This document shows, one piece after another, positions 26,667 to 34,202 of a stretch of DNA of 64,000 bases. Each line of letters opens with the position of its first letter. The first letter of the stretch is position 1. Position numbers and translations under genes: made by a program. Source of the DNA: Paenibacillus sp. SY21-1 (lineage in GTDB: Bacteria; Bacillota; Bacilli; Paenibacillales; Paenibacillaceae); NCBI RefSeq assembly GCF_005222705.1, contig NZ_STGF01000010.1, positions 62,001-126,000 on the forward strand. The letters run 5' to 3'. The notes under the pieces were generated by a model that did not search any database, was not told the DNA's origin, and saw only the letters and a list, made by a program, of their open reading frames with translations.

Positions 26667-27404
26667 TCACCCCGGCAGCTTAAGCCTCATCCCGACCTGC
26701 AGCCGTGTAAGCTGCGCATCAGAGATGCCGTTAAGCTTTTGAATTTCCCGCCAGCGCGACTCATTGCCAAGCTGCATGCGCGCCACCTTGATCAGCGTAT
26801 CGCCTGCAACCAGCGTATACGTCTTTGGCTGCTCCCTGTCGGAAGGCCGCGCTTGCCGTTTCGTGCTGGCTTGATTATTTTTAATAAGGACAGGCTTGGC
26901 GCCATAGAACACATACTTCTTGAGCCCAAGCGAATATTCGACATCCCCGGAGCCCGCCACCTCTTTCCAATCAAATTTCTCGATGCTTGCCGCCATATTC
27001 AGATTAAAAGTGCCTCCGGTAAAAATAAAACGTACCGGCCGCTGCGACGACATCCAGCCTCTAATTTTGGAAATATAGTAGTCCGGATAGCTGAAGTTGG
27101 GATCGACAATAAACGGATAACGGGCGTTAATCGCCGGCAGAAAGCTTGAGAAAGAAATCGACGTGAGCGAAGGCCCCTTGATTACGTTTATCTCGCCTAT
27201 GCCCGACAGCTCATACGTTTTGCCCCCGGTTGCGTCGCTGATTTCCAGCTCGGGCGGATTAACCGGCAGCCAGATAACATCCTTCTGACTGTTGACGCTC
27301 AGCGTCAGCGAGTATTCGCTTAATTTTTTGAACGGCTCGGAGCTATTCCCGTCGCGCGGGACGGAAACGCTCCTCTGCAGCGTATCCTTGCCTCTTGTAA
27401 TCAT
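26667..27404 (-). CDS. xkdP: XkdP-like tail protein with C-terminal LysM domain
   Basis: 245 residues. The N-terminal 180 residues contain LTLSVNSQKDVIWLPVNPPE and PSLTSISFSSFLPAINARYP, which are typical of XkdP/gp53-type tail proteins. The C-terminus is a LysM domain, TYTLVAGDTLIKVARMQLGN and LQVGMRLKLPG, that may contact peptidoglycan or the hub. Its ATG overlaps the stop of the tape measure gene by one base (TGATG). Confidence 0.92.
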   Translation of the reverse strand: MITRGKDTLQRSVSVPRDGNSSEPFKKLSEYSLTLSVNSQKDVIWLPVNPPELEISDATGGKTYELSGIGEINVIKGPSLTSISFSSFLPAINARYPFIVDPNFSYPDYYISKIRGWMSSQRPVRFIFTGGTFNLNMAASIEKFDWKEVAGSGDVEYSLGLKKYVFYGAKPVLIKNNQASTKRQARPSDREQPKTYTLVAGDTLIKVARMQLGNESRWREIQKLNGISDAQLTRLQVGMRLKLPG

Positions 27405-29512
27405 CAGCCGTACACCCCTTCCGCAGATGAAGCGATCTGATCGCTCAGCACCCTTTCGATTCGGCCGATTATCGTGTCCACATCCATGCCGTTGTTAATA
27501 TCGCCGGTCTGGACGCTTACCGTCGGCTGCAACGATACAAAGTTCTGGATATTCTTCATCTCCGCCAGCTCGCGCATCGTCTTCAGATCCTCGCTGGATA
27601 TGTCCACCTTCTCGTCGATGCTCCCGACTTCATTGACTCGGTTGATATCGGGGGACATGCCTCCTGCAAGCGCAGGATTGCCATACAACTGATTTCCTGA
27701 AGTATCCATCGACTCGTCCGGTCTCTTGAGACCTGATTTGTCGTTCAATTTCCCCATAAATCCTTTTAATCCCGAGCTTGCCTTGTTCGTCAGGTTTTCA
27801 CCCCACTTAAATCCCTTATTGAATTCGTCACCTACATCTTTCATCCCCATTTTCAAATTGGAGTAATTTGCTTTAGCAGGAGGTGTCGGAGGAGGGCCAA
27901 AAGCTTGCGTATTGACTGTAAAGGTGCCAATCGTAGAAATAGACGTTTTGGCTACTTTATTTATCAAAGTAATGAGTTCATTGACATGATCAGCAATTTT
28001 ATTAATTAATCCAATTGCAAACGTTACAAGACCTGTAAAAACGGTATAAATAACCGATTCAATAGCAAATACGGCTCCGTTAAAGGCATCTGTTAAAAAT
28101 TCAATAAAGCCTAATAAGTCATTCCATAAAGAAGCAATGCTATTATGAATCAATGCGAACAACGCAGCAAACGTACCCGTTACAAAACCGACAACTTCCC
28201 CAACTGTCGTTCCAAAATGGATCATAAGCCCAATTAGAATACCAATAATCAGAATAATAACCAGAATAGGCCAGTTAGCAGCAATCCAAGCCCCTACTGC
28301 TATCAAAATAGGAGCAATCATCGCCCACAAGGGGGCTAGCATCGCCCATAGTGCAGCAAGCATTTGTGGTAAAAATAATGAACTTATCATTAAAAACACT
28401 GCGGCTATCGCAGGCCAATAAGTCAAAAACTGTTCAAACAGCCACAGTGCCGCTTGCGCAACTACTGAGAACAATTGAGCGACTTGCGTCAAGCCGTTTC
28501 CAAGTATATTAAAGAAAACCTGGAATTTCTCGCTTGCCAGTATTTCGTTAAGCTTGGCTAGCAATGGCGAAAAGGCGTTAACGGCGCCCATCCCCGCTTC
28601 GGCAAAGCCGGATTTTAAAAGGTTTTGTATCGTCGATATTTGCGCTGCCGGACTGGCGGATACAAGATCAAGCGCATCCTTTCCCATATTCGCCTTTTCA
28701 CGGATAAGATCAAGCTTACTTATAAAGCCGTCCATATCATCCTCTGAAAAAATCTTATTCATATCCGTATCGTTCATAACTTCCTTTAAGTCATCAATGT
28801 TAATCTGAAACTGCCCCGCCAGGTTGCTATAATTACCTTTCATGGCTTGGTTAATCGCATTGGCAACGTCCTGTGGATTTCCTCCTCCAGGCTGCAATAG
28901 AGAAATCTCCATAGCCATATTGGTCAATCTCTCAGCCTGCTCGGTCGTTTTTGCCGTTGATAAAAACTTATATCCCGTTTGTGTTGCGTCATTTGGTGCT
29001 ACTCCAAGCTCCAGCGCTCGTTCACGAATATTCTGATACAGCGGCTCTCCTAACGCTGCGCCCCCGGCACGCGCAATGAATGCAGACTTCACCGTATGTT
29101 CCTCCATTGCACCGGATATAGAGGCCTTAATGATTTCGCTCAGCTCCGAGAACGCCGCCCGTCCTGCATTGATTAGCAGTTGCGCCCCAAGCTTCTTAAT
29201 ATTCGGCTTCTCAGGAGGATCGTCTACAGGTATGCCAAAAATGAGCTGGAATAGATTGTCTATCGCACTAGCCAAATCATTTATAGTTTTAACGGCAGGT
29301 TGAACTTTGGCTGTAAGTCCCGCAGCGCTCTCGGTCAAGCTCTTAATTGAGGAGGTTGCGCTATTGAGCTTGCTGCTTAGGCTTGAAGCTTCCGCTCCAA
29401 CTTTATTTAATACCCCAACTAACCGATCTCCCTGTGCAGCCGCACCTGATATTCCTGCACTTATCCTATTCATCAACTGAATAAAGCCTTCAGCAGTTTG
29501 TGGACTCGCCAT
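27404..29512 (-). CDS. xkdO: Phage tail tape measure protein (XkdO-like)
   Basis: 702 residues; the length sets the tail length. Short for a phage of this type, in keeping with a short contractile tail. Helical N-terminus with repeated Ser/Leu coiled segments (SSLSSKLNSATSSIKSLTE), a large central hydrophobic region of many membrane-like helices (about residues 350-540, e.g. PILIAVGAWIAANWPILVII) typical of tape measures, and a hydrophilic C-terminus with SLQPTVSVQTGDINNGMDV. GGAGGGAGAAAGGG precedes the ATG. The gene directly follows the two-frame tail chaperone, the near-universal position. Confidence 0.9.
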   Translation of the reverse strand: MASPQTAEGFIQLMNRISAGISGAAAQGDRLVGVLNKVGAEASSLSSKLNSATSSIKSLTESAAGLTAKVQPAVKTINDLASAIDNLFQLIFGIPVDDPPEKPNIKKLGAQLLINAGRAAFSELSEIIKASISGAMEEHTVKSAFIARAGGAALGEPLYQNIRERALELGVAPNDATQTGYKFLSTAKTTEQAERLTNMAMEISLLQPGGGNPQDVANAINQAMKGNYSNLAGQFQINIDDLKEVMNDTDMNKIFSEDDMDGFISKLDLIREKANMGKDALDLVSASPAAQISTIQNLLKSGFAEAGMGAVNAFSPLLAKLNEILASEKFQVFFNILGNGLTQVAQLFSVVAQAALWLFEQFLTYWPAIAAVFLMISSLFLPQMLAALWAMLAPLWAMIAPILIAVGAWIAANWPILVIILIIGILIGLMIHFGTTVGEVVGFVTGTFAALFALIHNSIASLWNDLLGFIEFLTDAFNGAVFAIESVIYTVFTGLVTFAIGLINKIADHVNELITLINKVAKTSISTIGTFTVNTQAFGPPPTPPAKANYSNLKMGMKDVGDEFNKGFKWGENLTNKASSGLKGFMGKLNDKSGLKRPDESMDTSGNQLYGNPALAGGMSPDINRVNEVGSIDEKVDISSEDLKTMRELAEMKNIQNFVSLQPTVSVQTGDINNGMDVDTIIGRIERVLSDQIASSAEGVYG

Positions 29513-29571
29513 CCCTTTCTCCCTCCTTTCACACAGGCGAAGCGCTCCTAGTGGAGCGCCGCCCGTCCATA

Positions 29572-29745
29572 TTATCGTTTTGCCTTGGCACGCTGCTTTT
29601 TTTCGCTTTCGACGCGAATGTCGATCATGGCATATATCGCCGCTCGCTCGCGCCTCGACATGGCAAGCAGGTCGTGTGGCAAAATGTGAAGCTCGTGGAG
29701 GGCGTAGTAAGCGTAATTCGCTTCGCCGTCGCCCTCTTTAATCAG
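29572..29745 (-). CDS. Minus-one frameshift extension of the tail assembly chaperone
   Basis: Open -1 frame continuing from the slippery site in the chaperone gene. Read after the shift it gives LIKEGDGEANYAYYALHELH, then ILPHDLLAMSRRERAAIYAM and a basic end KKQRAKAKR before TAA. It has no start codon of its own with a ribosome binding site. The LPxDLLAMxRRERAxIxAxI pattern is typical of the second part of tail chaperones (GpGT type). The fused product would have about 197 residues. Confidence 0.75.
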   Translation of the reverse strand: MIKEGDGEANYAYYALHELHILPHDLLAMSRRERAAIYAMIDIRVESEKKQRAKAKR

Positions 29746-30164
29746 TTTTTTACTTCGTCGGCAAGCTCGTTCAGGCTTTTGTTGAAGCCGTTAATATCCT
29801 GTACGCGTTGGACAAGAGACGCATACTCGCCGGGAAGCAGCATTTTGCGCAGCAGGTTTTCGGCTCCCATCACGCCGTAGGACTTTTGCAGCTCGGCATC
29901 CTTCAAATTCGGAAATTTGATGCTGCTGACGACCAGCTTGGCCAAATAGTCGTCCGTGTTCGTCTCCGGCACCATCGTGCCGTTTTTCGTTTTTACTTTG
30001 CGCGTTGCGGCCTTGCGGCACTCCTCGTTCTCGGCCTCGGTCATGCTGCGCAGCTCCCATGCCACGGGCTCGCCGTCCTTGCCTTTGAAGCGGTCGGAGA
30101 CGATAAACGGCTCCGTCTGGCCCGCCTCTGCATTTTGCGCAAAAAATACGCTTAAATCACTCAT
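29742..30164 (-). CDS. xkdN: Tail assembly chaperone (XkdN-like)
   Basis: 140 residues from ATG 30164, with GGAG 9 bases upstream; longer frames start at a TTG inside this site. Features: PFIVSDRFKGKDGEPVAWEL, RSMTEAENEECRKAATRKV, TDDYLAKLVVSSIKFPNLKD and LLPGEYASLVQRVQDINGFN, which are characteristic of XkdN-type chaperones that bind the tape measure before tube polymerisation. The frame ends right after a slippery heptamer, so a fraction of ribosomes would make the longer fusion form. Confidence 0.92.
   Translation of the reverse strand: MSDLSVFFAQNAEAGQTEPFIVSDRFKGKDGEPVAWELRSMTEAENEECRKAATRKVKTKNGTMVPETNTDDYLAKLVVSSIKFPNLKDAELQKSYGVMGAENLLRKMLLPGEYASLVQRVQDINGFNKSLNELADEVKN
29745..29751 (-). 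promoter_or_regulatory. Programmed -1 frameshift site A AAA AAC
   Basis: On the minus strand the heptamer A AAA AAC sits in the correct register of the upstream frame (GTA AAA AAC TGA) with its stop codon immediately after, and the -1 frame stays open for 57 more codons. This is the canonical slippery sequence for tail assembly chaperone frameshifting. Confidence 0.8.
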
Positions 30165-30252
30165 TGTCAAATTCTCCAATCTATATAAAATGGAATCATG
30201 CCGTGTATCCGCAAGCGAATACTAGCGATCAACTAAAGGGCCGAGCTAGAAA

Positions 30253-30687
30253 TCAGGCCTGTGGAATCGGGGAGAAGCCGCTGGTCTCCAACTCGACGCC
30301 CTCAAACGTAAATTCCATTTCCTCTTCCAGCGCATCGCTTTCCGTATCGAGCTTGCCCATAATCACCTTGTTCAAATTGACGTTGTTCAGGCGAACCACT
30401 TGCTTGCCGGCGCGCGATGCCGGATCTTCGTTCATGATGGTGATGCTGAAATAGGTGTCTACGCCCGTCTTCATATAGTCCAGCATCAGCTGGCGGAATT
30501 TCGAGGTGACATAATAAATTGTCATCGTGCCGGTGCCGGACCAGCCTGTCGCCTTATGCTGCAAAGCGCGGCTGCCCAGCGTCTTGATCTCGGCCTTCTG
30601 CTTTTCAACGCTGGCCTCCAGCGTTTTGATGTAGAACATCTCTTCATTGGAGCCGTTAATAGCGGCCGGAAATCGTATCTGTCGCAT
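30253..30687 (-). CDS. xkdM: Tail tube protein (XkdM-like) with disrupted 5' end
   Basis: Tube subunit of the contractile tail. The open frame from ATG 30687 codes 144 residues with EEMFYIKTLEASVEKQKAEI, KTLGSRALQHKATGWSGTGT, DYMKTGVDTYFSITIMNEDP and EEMEFTFEGVELE, clear XkdM features. That ATG has no ribosome binding site and the first codons (MRQIRFP) do not look like the family. A different ATG at 30700, well spaced after GGTGAAG and one base past the sheath stop codon, codes MAFLNATDTISGR-Y-stop, the expected XkdM N-terminus, but in another frame. So the family N-terminus and body are out of frame. Either a small deletion/frameshift, an assembly error, or use of the downstream ATG. Confidence 0.85.
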   Translation of the reverse strand: MRQIRFPAAINGSNEEMFYIKTLEASVEKQKAEIKTLGSRALQHKATGWSGTGTMTIYYVTSKFRQLMLDYMKTGVDTYFSITIMNEDPASRAGKQVVRLNNVNLNKVIMGKLDTESDALEEEMEFTFEGVELETSGFSPIPQA

Positions 30688-30701
30688 TCAAAAATGCCAT
30701 C

Positions 30702-32018
30702 TTACTTCACCGTCACTTTCATATATACTTTTTCTACGCTGTCCACCGGTTGAATGTAGGCGTCAATGGTCAGGCTGTCCGAATCCGCTCCCGCCATTAC
30801 CGACAAATCGGTCTGCGCGTTAAAGGCCTGAATCGCATTCAACGCCTGCAGCGAATTCAAATATTCAGCGCAAGCGCCGTAGAACAGGCTCCTACCATCT
30901 GCGTTGTTATCGATTTGGCCGATGTACGCCGTTTCGAACAAACGCTTCAAATCGGCTGCAATGCCGTCGAGCACGCGAATAACGCGATTTTTGGAAAAAG
31001 CGCGACCCTTCTCCGGCAAATAGCTGGTCAGCGTATTAATGTCCTGCTCCACCAGCACGCGGCCGGCGCTTGCGGTAAATACCAGCTCGCCTGCCAGCAG
31101 CGCGGCTTCCGTCTGCGTGTGCGTGAGACGCACATCGGCATCAACCGCTTCCTCATAAGCGCTGTAAGTAAGCGAACGGTTCATCGTTGCGCCTGCTGTA
31201 GCGGCAGCTACCCATGCCGTCGCCTGCTGCGCGTTCAGCACGGTTCCGTCCGCTAGCTTGACTCCATTTTTGACGCTAATGACGCCTTCGTAGTCAGCAG
31301 CCGGGTAGTTGGCCAGCACGGCCTGCACCTTCAGTCCTTCCGTATCGCGCAATCTGCGGACAAAAGCGGTATACATCGATTTCAATGCCGCATCGTCGGA
31401 TACGAGCGCAACGGTGTTGAAATCGAGCAACTCAAGCGCCGCAAGCGCCGCTGTATGATCCGCGTTCGTAACCGCTCCATCTGTACCGCCTGCCAGCGAA
31501 GCTCCCGCCGATTCCGTCAGCGATCCAGTGCCGCCGAAGACAACGAAGGCGTTCGGCTGAAGCGCTCCGACCGCTGCAACCGTCTGCGAATCCGTCAATG
31601 TCCCGTCGACGTACGTCGCAACATCAAAAAACGAATCGTCTTCGGCATTTTCCTGCACGGAAATACGCACATCGTTGCCGCGTACGCCGCCGAATTTTGC
31701 CGTTGCCGTCAAAGCGCCGATTGCTACGGACGCTTTAACGCCTTCGTTCAAGCGATACACAAGCACCGTTTTGGCGCGCTTAATCGCCTCGCGAACGAGC
31801 AGCAATTGCGGCGCGCTTAAATCGTAGCCCAGCAGCTCCGGCAGAGCGTCTCCCGCTTCGATTCGAGTCGCCTGCTTGGACGCTCCCCAGCTAAGCGCTA
31901 ACGGCAGCGCCACAATTCCTCTCTCGCCAACGGCAGCCGTCGCTTTTCTTTCGCTGACCAGGTTGATGTATACGCCTGGCCGCACCTTGTTCTGAACCAA
32001 ATAAGTTCCTCCCGCCAT
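30702..32018 (-). CDS. xkdK: Contractile tail sheath protein (XkdK-like)
   Basis: 438 residues from ATG 32018; an ATG three codons earlier lies too close to the AAAGGAGG site. The N-terminus GTYLVQNKVRPGVYINLVSE is the family hallmark; the middle contains AKFGGVRGNDVRISVQENAE, SLAGGTDG and EGVISVKNGVKLADG; the C-terminus has RVIRVLDGIAADLKRLFETA, YIGQIDNN and AYIQPVDSVEKVYMKVTV. Presence of a sheath makes this tail contractile (R-type). In phages with this gene order the head genes lie just upstream; here a regulator gene is found instead. Confidence 0.95.
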   Translation of the reverse strand: MAGGTYLVQNKVRPGVYINLVSERKATAAVGERGIVALPLALSWGASKQATRIEAGDALPELLGYDLSAPQLLLVREAIKRAKTVLVYRLNEGVKASVAIGALTATAKFGGVRGNDVRISVQENAEDDSFFDVATYVDGTLTDSQTVAAVGALQPNAFVVFGGTGSLTESAGASLAGGTDGAVTNADHTAALAALELLDFNTVALVSDDAALKSMYTAFVRRLRDTEGLKVQAVLANYPAADYEGVISVKNGVKLADGTVLNAQQATAWVAAATAGATMNRSLTYSAYEEAVDADVRLTHTQTEAALLAGELVFTASAGRVLVEQDINTLTSYLPEKGRAFSKNRVIRVLDGIAADLKRLFETAYIGQIDNNADGRSLFYGACAEYLNSLQALNAIQAFNAQTDLSVMAGADSDSLTIDAYIQPVDSVEKVYMKVTVK

Positions 32019-32324
32019 GTTCTCCATGACCTCCTTTGTAGAGCGTAAACGAGCGGTTCAACGCCTTTGCGTCCCGCCCATTTCGCGTTCGCATGCAAGC
32101 GTCCCGCAGGAAAAGAATCCCCGTCGCCAGCATATCGGATCTCTTGCGCGCTGCCGCACATTGGCGGCAGCATTTCAATGCTGTACCAAGATCGGCTCCT
32201 TCCTGTCGGCGGAATGCAAAAGGCGGGGACACTCGGCTTGCTCGCCACGTTCCTCCGCCTCATCTGTTTGGCACACTATCATATTAGCACGGTTTTTTCG
32301 CTCATATCGGACATGCGCCGGACA
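32019..32324 (-). other. Leader region of the tail structural operon
   Basis: About 300 bases between the late regulator and the sheath gene. It contains a possible -10 element (TATGAT) near 32278-32283 and a long leader of about 250 bases ending in AAAGGAGG. Two overlapping minus-strand frames cross it and run into the sheath gene; neither resembles a known head or connector protein, so they are not annotated. Confidence 0.5.
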
Positions 32325-32346
32325 CTATGCGGACATAAACCGGACA
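32278..32346 (-). promoter_or_regulatory. Late promoter region with four TGTCCG repeats phased at 11 bp
   Basis: On the minus strand TGTCCG occurs four times, at plus-strand 32341-32346, 32330-32335, 32319-32324 and 32308-32313, each exactly 11 bases apart, i.e. on one face of the helix. A TATGAT -10 sequence follows at 32278-32283, with 24 bases between it and the last repeat and no good -35. This is the layout of an activator-dependent promoter. The array overlaps the last codons of the regulator gene that precedes the structural operon. Confidence 0.6.
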
Positions 32347-32954
32347 ATCTCGGCAAGCGCCTTTTGCTTCCACCTTCTGAACGTACGATCTACGACTCCA
32401 AGCTCCGAAGCGACGAACTCCGCGGGTTTTCCTTCAATATAGCGAAGCCTGATTAAACGGGCATAATCCGGCTCGCACGCCTCCAGCGCCTCCAGAGCCT
32501 GGTCCACGGCCTCAAGCTGACGGTCGATGTCCTGCAGCTCGCTTATTTTATCGATTACGCCCATGTATCCCTCAAAGCCGCCCGAGCCTTCACGCGCTTC
32601 AAGCACCTTTTCGATTTTACCCTGAAGCTCCTTTAACAGCTTCTGATCGGCCGGACTAGCCGCGCCGCCGCTATCGATAATCGCTTTAAGCTGTGAACGC
32701 GTGCCAAGCGGATACTCCTTCAGATTGGCGTGCGCCGCCGCCTCCAGCTTCTGCTCATGCTCGTCCAAATAAAGATAGGACGGCAGCTTTCGCAATTGCC
32801 TGTGCAGCTCTTGCAGCCTGTCATCCTCCTGAATCGCGCTAATGCGCAGACCCGGCCCGACCTGCATGCCCTCCAGCTGCCGTTTTCTTGCTTTTAACCG
32901 TTTATAAGTAGTAAATTGGCCGATAATATCCTGTTCATTGTCCAGTTTCATCAT
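32325..32954 (-). CDS. Probable late transcription regulator of the tail operon (sigma-region-4-like HTH)
   Basis: 209 residues. CGGAGG lies 5 and 8 bases before two consecutive ATGs. The first 150 residues are charged and helical (coiled-coil-like, e.g. YKRLKARKRQLEGMQ and EGYMGVIDKISELQDIDRQL). The C-terminus, YARLIRLRYIEGKPAEFVAS followed by ELGVVDRTFRRWKQKALAEI, is a sigma-70 region-4-type helix-turn-helix as in RinA/ArpU/Xpf-like phage late regulators. It is the first gene leftward of the repressor-controlled promoter and lies directly upstream of the structural genes, so it probably turns on the late operon, in the manner of Xpf in PBSX. Confidence 0.8.
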   Translation of the reverse strand: MMKLDNEQDIIGQFTTYKRLKARKRQLEGMQVGPGLRISAIQEDDRLQELHRQLRKLPSYLYLDEHEQKLEAAAHANLKEYPLGTRSQLKAIIDSGGAASPADQKLLKELQGKIEKVLEAREGSGGFEGYMGVIDKISELQDIDRQLEAVDQALEALEACEPDYARLIRLRYIEGKPAEFVASELGVVDRTFRRWKQKALAEIVRFMSA

Positions 32955-33071
32955 TAAGACCTCCGTTTATAGGGTATTTAAAATACCATTTCAAGGCCGT
33001 GCAGCTTTTTCCTGATTTATTTGCTGTTCATGCCGTACACAATCGACAGCTTTGCCAACTAAATTACGATA

Positions 33072-33100
33072 TTGACAATACCTTTTCCGAAAATTATACT
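33072..33100 (+). promoter_or_regulatory. Rightward promoter toward the repressor gene
   Basis: TTGACA (33072-33077), 17-base spacer, TATACT (33095-33100): nearly consensus. Predicted start near 33107, at the edge of operator 33109-33123. Confidence 0.65.
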
Positions 33101-33171
33101 TACAATTGAGTATTATAAATACCACTCTGCTTCTTGCTCAGTTGATAATCTCGCAGCCAGCGGATAAATCT

Positions 33172-33200
33172 ATAGTAATTGGTATTTTAATTACCGTCAA
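33172..33200 (-). promoter_or_regulatory. Leftward promoter toward the tail regulator and operon
   Basis: On the minus strand TTGACG (plus 33195-33200), 17-base spacer, TACTAT (33172-33177). Operator 33181-33195 lies inside the spacer and operator 33200-33214 abuts the -35, so a bound repressor would occlude it. Confidence 0.6.
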
Positions 33201-33242
33201 GTATTTAAAATACCATTGATTACGAATTGGAGGGTATTTAAA

Positions 33243-33665
33243 ATGTCATTAGGCACCCGTATTAAAGACTTACGCACAGAAAACGGGCTAACGCAGCAGG
33301 ATATTGCATCTCGACTTGGCATGGGGCGTTCCAACTTTGGCCATATCGAGCATGACAGGGTCGTGCCAAGCAGCGAGGATTTGCAGAAGCTCGCAGATAT
33401 TCTTCACACCACAACCGACTACTTGCTTGGCCGGGAATCGCTTGCGGCCATTCCTGAGTGGGCCACCTCCAAGGATAAGCGCGATTTCAAGAAGCTGCTT
33501 GAAGAGGATGGGGAAATTATGTTTGACGGAGTACCGATGAACAGCGACGACCGCAGACGCGTTATGGATGTACTGACAGGCCTGTTCTGGGAAGCCAAGC
33601 AGATGAACAAACATAAGAAAAAAGCCCGGTCAACGCCTGACAATTCTGACGATACCGAAGGGTAG
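33243..33665 (+). CDS. XRE-family repressor (ImmR/CI-like)
   Basis: 140 residues from ATG 33243, with GGAGG 9 bases upstream; a longer frame lacks a site. N-terminal helix-turn-helix: LGTRIKDLRTENGLTQQDIA and SRLGMGRSNFGHIEHDRVVP, then SSEDLQKLADILHTTTDYLL, a classic HTH_3 domain. The C-terminal half (EDGEIMFDGVPMNSDDRRRV) is short and lacks a LexA-type autocleavage domain, so inactivation must come from elsewhere. The next gene is an ImmA-type metallopeptidase, which in ICEBs1 cleaves the ImmR repressor. It is transcribed away from the tail cluster and surrounded by five operator copies. Confidence 0.92.
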   Translation: MSLGTRIKDLRTENGLTQQDIASRLGMGRSNFGHIEHDRVVPSSEDLQKLADILHTTTDYLLGRESLAAIPEWATSKDKRDFKKLLEEDGEIMFDGVPMNSDDRRRVMDVLTGLFWEAKQMNKHKKKARSTPDNSDDTEG

Positions 33666-33672
33666 GTGTCGC

Positions 33673-34083
33673 ATGGATAAACTGATCCTGAAGCTGGTTC
33701 GCAACTATAAAACAAATGATCCGTTTGTCATTGCCCAAGGACTCGGCATTCATATCCGATACGCCGATCTGGGCGAGGTGACGCGCGGGCTATACTTCAA
33801 AAAGCTGCGCCGACGCTTTATCGTCATCCATAACCGCCTGCCGGAGGACTGGAGCCGTTTTGTATGCGCGCATGAGCTTGGCCATGATCGCCTGCATCCG
33901 GGCTTTAACCGGTTTTGGCTGGATGAGCAGTCATTTTTTAATGTGGGAAAGTATGAGCGGCAGGCCAGCAAATTTGCCGTAAGGCTGCTCACTGCAGGCG
34001 ACGCTTTGTCGCTCAATGAAACGGTGGAGGAGCTGTTGATGCGCAACGGCGTACCGCGCGAAATGCATAAGTTTTATTTTTGA
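33673..34083 (+). CDS. ImmA/IrrE-family metallopeptidase
   Basis: 136 residues, start 7 bases after the repressor stop. The zinc motif HELGH is at residues 67-71 (VCAHELGHDRLHPG), with a downstream ERQASKFAVRLL glutamate/helix that completes the site in this family. In ICEBs1 and related phages this protease cleaves the XRE repressor upon DNA damage or a cell-density signal. Its placement next to a repressor lacking a self-cleavage domain supports the same role here, as the induction trigger of the tail cluster. That link is inference. Confidence 0.92.
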   Translation: MDKLILKLVRNYKTNDPFVIAQGLGIHIRYADLGEVTRGLYFKKLRRRFIVIHNRLPEDWSRFVCAHELGHDRLHPGFNRFWLDEQSFFNVGKYERQASKFAVRLLTAGDALSLNETVEELLMRNGVPREMHKFYF

Positions 34084-34202
34084 CAGGATGGCTGACGGGC
34101 GTTCGGCGCGGAATATTTGCCGGCATGACAAACACCCACGCAAGTCCTACGACGCGCGCATAAGATACAGGGTACTCAACACGTAAGGGGGTGCCTTCAA
34201 CA

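Larger units (their letters stand above)
32973..33247. promoter_or_regulatory. Five copies of a 15-bp palindromic operator
   Basis: Consensus GGTATTTAAAATACC. Sites: 32973-32987 (GGTATTTAAAATACC), 33109-33123 (AGTATTATAAATACC), 33181-33195 (GGTATTTTAATTACC), 33200-33214 (AGTATTTAAAATACC) and 33233-33247 (GGTATTTAAAATGTC). They overlap or flank both promoters of the switch region, and the last covers the repressor start codon. Presumed binding sites of the XRE repressor encoded at 33243. Confidence 0.8.

Noticed and set aside
31891..32263. Minus-strand frames covering the leader before the sheath gene, possible head-connector gene
   Set aside because: They run into the sheath gene for over 100 bases, start sites are poorly spaced, and the sequence does not resemble XkdI/XkdJ or any tail protein.
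18629..34083. Intact prophage
   Set aside because: No integrase, replication, terminase, portal or capsid genes; tailocin fits better.
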